Positions 55,680-64,000 of a stretch of 64,000 nucleotides of DNA are shown here, piece after piece (position 1 is the first letter of the stretch; each line of letters begins with the position of its first letter). The notes under the pieces are model-generated. The model did not search any database. It saw only the letters and a program-made list of their open reading frames with translations, and had not been told where the DNA came from. The position numbers and the translations under genes are program-made. Origin of the DNA: Trichinella spiralis (lineage: Eukaryota > Nematoda > Enoplea > Trichinellida > Trichinellidae); the NCBI GenBank assembly GCA_000181795.3, contig CM012953.1, forward strand, positions 7,054,034 to 7,118,033. The letters are read 5' to 3'.

Positions 55680-57400
55680 TTCCAACGACTGAAACAGTTT
55701 ACATAATTTTACAGAAGTATAAACGGAAAAGAACTTACATCTGATTGACCTGATTACAAATAAATTCGATAGAAAATATGTTAGTTTCAAAAAATTAAAA
55801 ACAAAACAAATTACCGACAAACAGTAAGACAACAAAAAAAATAAAACATTCAGGTTCAATTTACTATATGAGCATTAATTTTATGGCTGCACTATTTTAA
55901 AGGATGCATTAGATTCAAAATAAAATAGTGTGCATATAAATTAAATCAAACAATTAATTTTCAAATTTTAATGTAATGTTTTAATTTAGCTGTAGCATAT
56001 TTCAAATGCTGTTTCACAAAAACTGGACTTAATTTATCGTCAAAAAATAGCTGTACACAAAAATGAGCATTTGAAAAAATTATGAGAATTTTTCTGAATA
56101 ATTATATATCAGTGGAACGCGTTTATCAAAATTTAATTTAAAATGTTGCATAAAAATTAAAAATTATTTTCGCTTTGAAAGTTTGAAGCGTAATTTTGAA
56201 GCTGTGAATATCTTCATTGCTGAATAAAACCATATTAATCTTAATAAAATTATCAATATGAAACAATAATTTTTTTCCTTATTTAAGAAAGGAACGGTAC
56301 ATTATTTTGAAATATATTTTTGCATTCGTAAAAAAATTATATGGCATTTAAATCATTCATTTAAATGAAGTTAAAAGTACATGTGCAATATTAAATCAAA
56401 TTTACTAAATTTTCAAATAATCTTCTATTCAAATTTTGAAATTTTTAGTATGCGCATAATCATATGATCTCATTTATTTAAACTTACATAATAAACTATA
56501 ATAAAATAATAATTTTATCTTATATAATTATAAAGTCTTATAATTTAAATTATATTTATATAATATTTAATTAAACCAGTTCTCAAATATATTTACTGTA
56601 TTTGGTATGACTTAACGTTTTATTAATACTTTATTTCGTACAGTAAGAAATATAAATCGGTTTTCTTTAAATATTATTTAAATATTCAAATTTTATAAAA
56701 TTTTATTAAGGTAATTTTTTTCTACTTATTTTCATATTTTAATAAATTTTTTTCAGGATTATGTTTTATACATATAACGTTATACAAGGAAAGAAATTTA
56801 ATTCTGTCAATTTTTAATATTATTTTAATTAATATTATGTGAAATAAATTTAATCATTATTTATAAATTAAAATTTAGCATGCTATAAATTATTATTGCA
56901 TATTTGTTAAGTTCAGCTTGAATGAAATGAATGATCTACAAAAGGCTGCTCAGGTTCAATTACAGCCTGCTTGCGAAAACATCGTTTGGCCTTACAAGTG
57001 TGGTGCCCGTTGTTTCCGATTTGGTCGGTTGTAAATGATTGTGACCGTTGTTTTCTAGAGTTTGTGTTTTGCGGTGTCAACTTTTGCCTTTACTTTAGCG
57101 ATACATTCGATTGAAAGATTGTTGCGTTCTACAGAGTGTTGATCGCGCGCACACTTTTTCTAGCTTTTTATATCGCTAGTTTGTTCCACGCGCGCCGACT
57201 TATCAAAACTAAACACCGTACGTTTGTCTCCATCAGTTACCGTACGGTCTGTTGACGATGGTTTTAAGAACCTTCGTCTGTTGACACGTCTGTACAATTA
57301 GCATTTTTCAAATGCCTGAACGGCAGTTGATTTCCTTTTTTCACGTGCGCAAATTTCGCCTCCTTGACGGTTGGCCACAATTATTCTACCGTAGGCAGCT
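55680..57400. other. divergent upstream region of ABI and CBP
   Basis: 55680-55690 is the ABI leader after an acceptor site. 55860-56920 is one of the most AT-rich stretches of the window and has no gene. 56940-57400 is GC-richer with several CG dinucleotides (GCGCGC, CGCGCGCC, two CCGTACG), consistent with a promoter and 5' UTR for CBP. Confidence 0.5.
55689..55694 (-). other. splice acceptor just upstream of the ABI start codon
   Basis: TTTCAG lies nine bases before the ATG. It serves either a cis-spliced 5' UTR exon or a spliced leader. I cannot tell which from this sequence. Confidence 0.5.
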
Positions 57401-60400
57401 ATGATGGCCGATCAGTTGGCTTTGGGACAGCCAAGGGTGAAAAAACTGAAATTAGGCTCTCCAAATCTCATCTCTAACAATACGAACAATGGTAATTTTG
57501 ATTTTAAAATATTATTTTGAATGGCATTGTTCCATTTTTGCTCTTATTGTATTTCATTTGTTTAGATTTCAACATCGATTGGCGATCTTTGGATGTTGAA
57601 TTACCGGATGAATTGTTGGAGCCGAATGCGGCCGGCGCTTGTCACTCTGACGTCGGTGGCACGCTTCAGCAGCAGGGTTGCGCAACGGCTACGAATGCAT
57701 TGAACGGTTCAGTAGCTGCATGTAATGGGCCGACTGCTGTTGTCGGCCCGCCGCCTTCCACGTCGGATTCTTCCGGCGACAGCTTTAACATGCCTTCTGC
57801 TGTAACCGGATTATCGGAAACGGTTACGACTTGTTCTTCGTCATATGTTTCCAACGGGTTGCCAATGTCGACTGTCAGTGGAGGTGGTGGTAACAGTCTT
57901 ACTGTTGCTGGAAATGCTAGTAGTGGCGGTGGCGGTGGCGGCGGCGGCGGTAGTGTGCTCGAAGAGTTGTTGCTTCGTGCATCATCAGGCCAAAGCATGC
58001 CACACCAGTCTAATCCGGTTAGTTCTGTTGCTCACCAAGTGGGTTTATTACCTGGCAATGCGTCCGGCCCGACAAACAGCCCTGGCTTTTGTAATGTACG
58101 CAGTCCAGGTCTTATGAACGCTGCAGGCGTGGCCAGATCGCCGAATATTCGTGGTGGCGCGCCAAATAATTTCCAAGAACAGCAAGCTCAAGGCGCATTT
58201 AGTAGTAGCGGTGCATACATGAATTCAAGCGCTGGCGCTCCGATGCCCCCGCAATATTCAACATTGAACAGTCAGCGCATGCCAATGCAGGCTCCACGTC
58301 CACCAGGAAGTTCAATGTTAAATGGTCATCAGCTGAATGCCCCTGGACCGAATGCACAAAATGGTATTCGAATGAACAAAAATAGTGGATTTACTAATGT
58401 AGTCCAATCGACACCCGGCAATCCGCCACCTATGGTCGGCAACATAGTTCCTCCATCACACATGCAACAAATGGCTAGTCCAAATCAGATGATTGCAAAT
58501 CAGCAGGTTAATCCTAACCCAGTGAGAATGGTAAATTTCAATCTTGTTTTACATTGCTAAGGTATTTTTACAGGTATAAGTAACTTTATGGTCCATGCTA
58601 AGGTATTTTTACAGGTATAAGTCCATAACAGAATGAATGAATGAATAAATAGTGTTTATTAAGTGTTTATACATACTGCGTTTTTGAAAATTTGAAAATC
58701 CATTCGCAGTTGCTTGCAAAAATGATCGCCGTTGAAGGCCTATTAAAAGCATTTTACACTGTGAAGTTCGAACATTTTATTAAATTGATAGGAAGGACTA
58801 ATGAATTGCAGTGTAAAAACTACTATTTTCTGTAGCATTGAAGTTTTACACTGGTATGAAAATTATTTTGTCATGCAGTTACTTTATGTTTTAACAGTTT
58901 TATTTCTATTAGATGAAAAATAGTTTGGAACATTTTGTTCAATATATTTTTGATGTGGTTGATTAGTCAGAAACTAACGTGAATTGTTATTTTTATTTGT
59001 TTATCCGTGCATTTCAACCAATAACCTTTGCATGCGTTGAAGGTACTTTTATTTAAATTTTCTTATTAGCACGGGGGATAATCGAACTCATTTTGCTGCA
59101 CTTATTTTAATTTGGTCAAGGTAGTAAGATACGTTTCTGATAACTTGTTCCTATTTTATTTGACAGAGATGAGGAATGACCGTAAGGTAATTGCAGTTAC
59201 GAGTGCTTTTTTTACTGCTCATTTTTTATTTCGCAGCTTATACTGTTTAGTTTGTTTAGCAACTGATAGTTTATGAATGTATGTAAAATGTCGATGAAGT
59301 TTTGTTCAGTGTATTTGAATGTTCTTTTTGAACCATTTTTTAATTTAGAACCAACATGCACCTATGAAGTATCTCATTAGGAGGTTCAGTAATATTTACA
59401 GTAAGGAAGCATTTTGCTTTTATTGTAGATTAAGGATGGGGAAATTTTACTGAATCATTGTTTTGTTCTCATTGTACTTGTATGTTGATATTGTTGTTCA
59501 GGCACCTGGACCAATGGGACATGTTCCCAGTAGTCATTATCAAGATCAGCATTACATATCATCACAGATGATTGGAAATGTAAATTCTGCAAGAAATCAT
59601 ACTCCCGACTACACATTTCCTCAACAACAGCAACAGCAACATGGTGTTATGCCTCCATACAATGCAGGCATCAATTATGTTTCACAAAGAAATCAGTTTG
59701 CCGGCCCTGTGGTAATTTGTTTTGTAATTAATTTTAAATACTTTATGCTAAGTAAATTTTTAAAATATTTGTAGCCCAATAGTAGTTCGCCGCTGTTGGC
59801 ATCACTAGGCGATGCAGTGACAACGGTTGCGGCGTCTGTACAGCAGCAGCAACTTCCGATGGGATTGAATTCAAACGCTGGAGGTATAATGACAAGCGGC
59901 AACATTATGCCTACTCAAGGAAATTCAAATGGAAGCAATACGGCGCAAGATCCTGAAAAACGAAAGCTAATTCAACAACAGCTGGTTTTGCTTTTGCATG
60001 CTCACAAGTGTCAACAGCGTGAAAGAGATCCATCCGGGCAACGTTCACAGTGTAGTTTGCCCCATTGCCAAACGATGAAAAACGTATTAAATCATATGAC
60101 GGGTTGTACGGAAGGTCGTGCATGTCAAGGTATGCTTGCTGAAAATATACATTGAAAAACAAGCAATACTAAGTTATATATATATATGTATATGTATATA
60201 TGTATCTTGTTATGTTTTCACTGCTGACTTTAGTGCCACATTGTGCATCGTCAAGGCAGATAATTGCCCACTGGAAGAATTGTACACGTTCCGATTGCCC
60301 TGTTTGTTTACCTTTGAAACAAATGACTGACCGTAGACAGCCTATTCCCACCAATCCGCAAATGGCTCATTTAGCGATGTCCGATGCGATTAGCGGACAG

Positions 60401-63400
60401 CAATCAAGTCGCTTGAACGCTGCTTCAACTGCAAGTCATGCCTATCTGCCTGTTACCTCAAGAGGTACGTTATTTATTTAATTATTAATAATGTATTTTA
60501 AAAAATGTTACATTGCAGTGTGAATGTGAAAATGTAACTTAATTGGTAAGAGTTTAAAAGTAGAACTTTGCTTATAATAGTTTTTGATCTTTGATTATTT
60601 GTCCATTTATATTGTGTTTGTCTTTTTGTGAAATACTAAAGAGTTAGATATTGTAATAAATATGCATTTTAGATGGCTTTCCTGATTCTCCAGTCGTTAG
60701 AGGAGTGGTTAGTCCTTCGTATCGGTACGCTGCTCCAATGGCTGCATCGCAAACATCCCCTAGCTTCGGGCCGAGCTTTCCGCCACTTGAAAATGCATCT
60801 GTTCCGAAAGAATGGCACAAACTTGTTACATCAGACTTGCGTCAACATCTTGTTACGAAATTGGTAAAAGCTATTTTTCCATCACCAGATCCAGCTGCAA
60901 TTCACGATCAGAGGATCAAAGATTTGATTCAGTATGCTAGAAAAGTGGAGAAAGAAATGTTTGATGTGGCGGAAGATAGGGTATTAAAGTTTTGATTTTT
61001 TTATGAATCTTTTTAATTTACATATTTTTGTAGGAAGAATATTATCACCTTTTAGCTGAGAAAATATATAAGATTCAAAAAGAATTGCAAGAAAAAAAGC
61101 AGAAACGTTTGGAAATGGCTAGGGCACAGACAGTAGCGTCTTCGCAGCCTTGTAACTTGTTTTCTTGTTACGCAAATATGACGTTTGTTTGTTAGAATAT
61201 TATATTTTTTTAGCTGCTCCACTGACTCCTTGGGATTCAGCAAATCCTCCAAATCGAGTTGCTCCAGTGGATAGTTTGCGCTCAGTTTCTCCATCTAACT
61301 CATCTCATCATTTCTCAGTAAATCTTTTGTTAGACGAATGTTTTTTTCTTCACCAATGGAGTAATATTTAAAAATTATTGCATGCGCATAGCTTATTATT
61401 ATTATTGTTAAAGATTATTCAATTATTATTTTAAATTGCATGTAGTGTTTAGCTGTATGTTTTTTAAACGATATATGATTTTTATAGAATGCTACTTCTT
61501 TGGGTTCAAATGCGACTTTGTCGGTAAAGAACGAGTCTATTTCTGTAAAAGGCGAAGATTGTACTACGTACGATTCAATTTCTGTAAGTATATAGCATAT
61601 GAAAAATTTATGTTTTTACTGACATTTTGATTTTATTACGTGCAGGTTGGTTCAGTAAAAGTGGAAGCAGGACCTCATATTAAAAACGAACCTGCAGATG
61701 GTCAAACTGCTTCAGTCACAGAGTCGGTGAAAATGGAGAATGTGAAAATGGAAAACGTCAAGCTAGAAAAAGGAAATCTTGAAATTATGAAATCCAATCC
61801 GGAAAAAGTTTTTACACAAGATGAGCTTGTCAGAGCATTGTTGCCTGTTTGGGAGAGAATTGATCGCATGGAAGAAGCGATTCCATTTCGTGTTCCAGTT
61901 GATCCTCAGCTGTTAAACATTCCAGTAAAAACAGTCCTTTTTGAAATCGATATTTACAACCAGACATAATGTAAAATTGTTTAGGATTACTTTGACATTG
62001 TCAAAAAGCCGATGGATTTGTTGACGATAAAAGAAAATTTGCTTGGAGGCGAATACAAAAAGCCATGGGACTTTTGTGATCATGTGTGGTTGATGTTTGA
62101 AAATGCATGGCTGTACAATCGTAAAAATTCAAAAGTTTACAAATATTGCACAAAGGCAAGCTTTATTTTATTTGCGTTCAGCTTTTCGTTAAACTTTTTG
62201 TGTTTTTAGCTATCAGAAGTTTTTGTGGAGGAAATTGATCCTGTTATGCGCATGTTGGGTTACTGCTGCGGTAGAAAATTATCTTTTACACCGTTAGCAT
62301 TAGTTTGTTATGGCCAGCCGATGTGTGCCATACCTAGGGACGCTCATTATTATTGTTATGAGCCGAAGTAAGTTTGCCTATATTCTTCACATTGTTTGTT
62401 TGTTTGTTTGTTATATTGCCCTCAGTGCTTGGATAATAATAGTTTTGTTGATGGGCAATTTAGATCGCAATTTGGCATTGGAGTAAATTCAGAAAGGTAC
62501 ACTTATTGCAAAAAATGTTTTGAAGAATATCCAGGCGATGCGATCAACATTGGTGATGATGCAGGATCAAAGTAAATTATTTGAACTTTTGCAATATTAT
62601 GTTGATCTTGATGTTGAATGAGCTTTTAGTTTCATTGCAAAGCAAGATTTTCAACTGCTGAAGAATGATCAAATTGAATATGAAACATTTGTTAATTGTC
62701 AGATTTGTCGTAGAAAATGGCATCAGATTTGTGCATTGCACCATGATCAGATTTATCCCGGCGGGTGAGGGTTTATTTTATTTTGGATTCCATTAATGCT
62801 TAAATGATGAAATGTAGTCATTGATATGATATGATTTGTAAGATTAGTCTTTCTGAGTTTTTAATATTATCAGAAGTAAATTATTGTATTTGTAATTTGT
62901 ATTTTGATTGGATATTGTTTTATAGGTTTGTATGTGAACAATGCCGAATGGTACGGAGTTTAAAGTTACCGGAAAATAAATATACTGCCAAACGTAATTC
63001 AACTGCTCATTATTTTTGGATTGTAAAATTTTGATTCTTTTAAAAATTATAGGCTTGCCTCATTGCAAATTGTCCATGCACGTGGAAAACCGGGTGAACA
63101 AATTTTTGCGTAAGAGCAACTCATGCGCAGGCGAGGTTATTATACGGGTTTTGGCTAGCTCGGATAAAGAAGTTGAAGTGAAGCCGTTGATGAAAACAAA
63201 GTATGAAATATTTTGTTGCACTTTGCAAATGCGATAATTTATGACTTTACAGATTTTGCACGATTGGTGAGATTCCGGAAAAGTTCCCTTATCGCACGAA
63301 AGCAATTTTCGCTTATGAAGTGGTAGATGGAGTTGAAATTTGTTTCTTTGGTTTGCACGTGCAAGAATACGGCAGCAATTGTCCTCAACCCAATTCTAGG

Positions 63401-64000
63401 TAAGAACTAAATTTCAAGTGAAATATGCAGTTAGCTTTAGTCTTACGCGTACCATTTCTTTTTTCATTTTTTCTGTTGAAATATTTTGATGTTTTTTTTC
63501 CAGGAGAGTTTACATCGCATATTTGGACAGTGTGCATTTCTTTCAACCGAAGCACATTCGCACGGCAGTTTATCATGAAATTCTGTTGGGTTACTTAGAA
63601 TATGTCAAAGTTCTTGGGTAAGCAGCAAAACAGAAATCAGTTTGTGTTTCAGTTGCGACTTTTACTATAATATGTTTTCTTTTTAGTTATACAATGGCGC
63701 ACATTTGGGCATGTCCTCCTAGTGAAGGTGATGATTACATATTTCATTGTCATCCTGCTGAGCAGAGGATACCGAAGCCTAAGAGATTGCAAGAATGGTA
63801 CAAAAAGATGTTGGATAAAGGAATTGTGGAACGGATTGTCGTTGATTATAAGGTTAGTGAATAGCCTTATCTTTGAGATATTTTTTTTTTTATTATAATT
63901 TGCATATGTATTGTTTTCGTTTTTGTTTGTGTTAATTCTTTAATTTTTTAGGATATTTACAAACACGCGCAAGATGAACATTTGCAGTCGGCGACGGAAT
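57401..64000 (+). CDS. cbp: CBP/p300 histone acetyltransferase (3' end beyond window)
   Basis: Transcriptional co-activator and lysine acetyltransferase in the nucleus. ATG at 57401; exon 1 (57401-57491) has the CBP-type start [10 protein letters not shown], and exon 2 (57566-58530) continues with ELPDELL and a long Gly/Ser/Pro-rich part including a nine-Gly run. A 0.97-kb intron follows. Then: TAZ1 ([36 protein letters not shown]), KIX ([20 protein letters not shown] and [18 protein letters not shown]), a lysine-rich SUMO-motif cluster, bromodomain ([32 protein letters not shown]), RING/PHD region ([16 protein letters not shown]) and the HAT domain ([46 protein letters not shown]). The coding region runs off the window inside the HAT domain, so ZZ and TAZ2 are not seen. 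About 18 exons lie in the window. Confidence 0.97.
58555..58622 (+). repeat. 27-bp direct repeat with ratchet-like splice motif
   Basis: Two identical 27-nt copies (58555-58581 and 58596-58622), period 41 nt, at the start of CBP intron 2. Each contains TTTTTACAG directly followed by GTATAAGT, that is, an acceptor and a donor back to back. Confidence 0.85.

Noticed and set aside
57666-57998. 110-codon minus-strand frame with a proline run
   Set aside because: Antisense of the CBP glycine run and flanks.

Overview
The window is eukaryotic, AT-rich (roughly two thirds A+T by eye) and intron-dense, with many short GT-AG introns of about 45-90 nt. It most likely comes from a nematode. The strongest clue is a COQ2 gene with two alternative, mutually exclusive versions of one exon, an arrangement known from rhodoquinone-making helminths such as C. 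elegans. A Dorylaimia (Trichinella/Trichuris/Romanomermis-like) origin is only a guess from gene structure and base composition. One 10-N assembly gap lies at 22599-22608.

Layout, left to right: an unrecognised three- or four-exon candidate gene (741-1372, +); ELP2, the Elongator WD40 subunit (3327-7441, -); a small secreted protein made only of the cysteine-rich C-terminal module of MGAT5 glycosyltransferases (8769-9259, -); TRMT6 (10088-11321, +); an LTR-retrotransposon gag fossil (11640-12240, -); a TMEM272-like four-helix membrane protein (13454-14243, -); a twin-CDGSH mitochondrial NEET protein of CISD3 type built from three short exons (15405-16043, -); secernin (16451-18239, -); COQ2 (18792-22071, +); an unassigned GC-richer block next to the assembly gap; FHIP, the FTS-Hook-interacting protein (23531-28287, -), with a tiny cysteine-rich secreted-protein gene nested in its last intron on the other strand (24291-24658, +); cytosolic arginyl-tRNA synthetase (28914-32163, +); TMEM245 (32900-36129, +); OSBP (36385-42267, -); a ZYG11/ZER1 CUL2 substrate receptor (43863-48064, +); an Hsp110/HSPA4 chaperone (48868-53475, -); a single-exon Abl interactor (54423-55679, -); and the 5' two thirds of a CBP/p300 acetyltransferase that runs off the right edge (57401-64000, +).

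Most genes are conserved housekeeping genes without a common pathway. Themes that recur are tRNA biology (ELP2, TRMT6, RARS), mitochondrial redox/quinone biology (COQ2, CISD3) and membrane traffic or lipid transfer (FHIP, OSBP, TMEM245). Several neighbours are divergent pairs sharing a short upstream region (MGAT5-like/TRMT6, secernin/COQ2, FHIP/RARS, OSBP/ZYG11, ABI/CBP).

The most interesting signal is the COQ2 exon pair. Exon phases force use of exactly one of the two copies, and the copies differ at the Phe/Leu and Ala/Ser positions that, as I recall, separate ubiquinone-type from rhodoquinone-type COQ-2. This suggests the animal can switch to anaerobic rhodoquinone metabolism by splicing.
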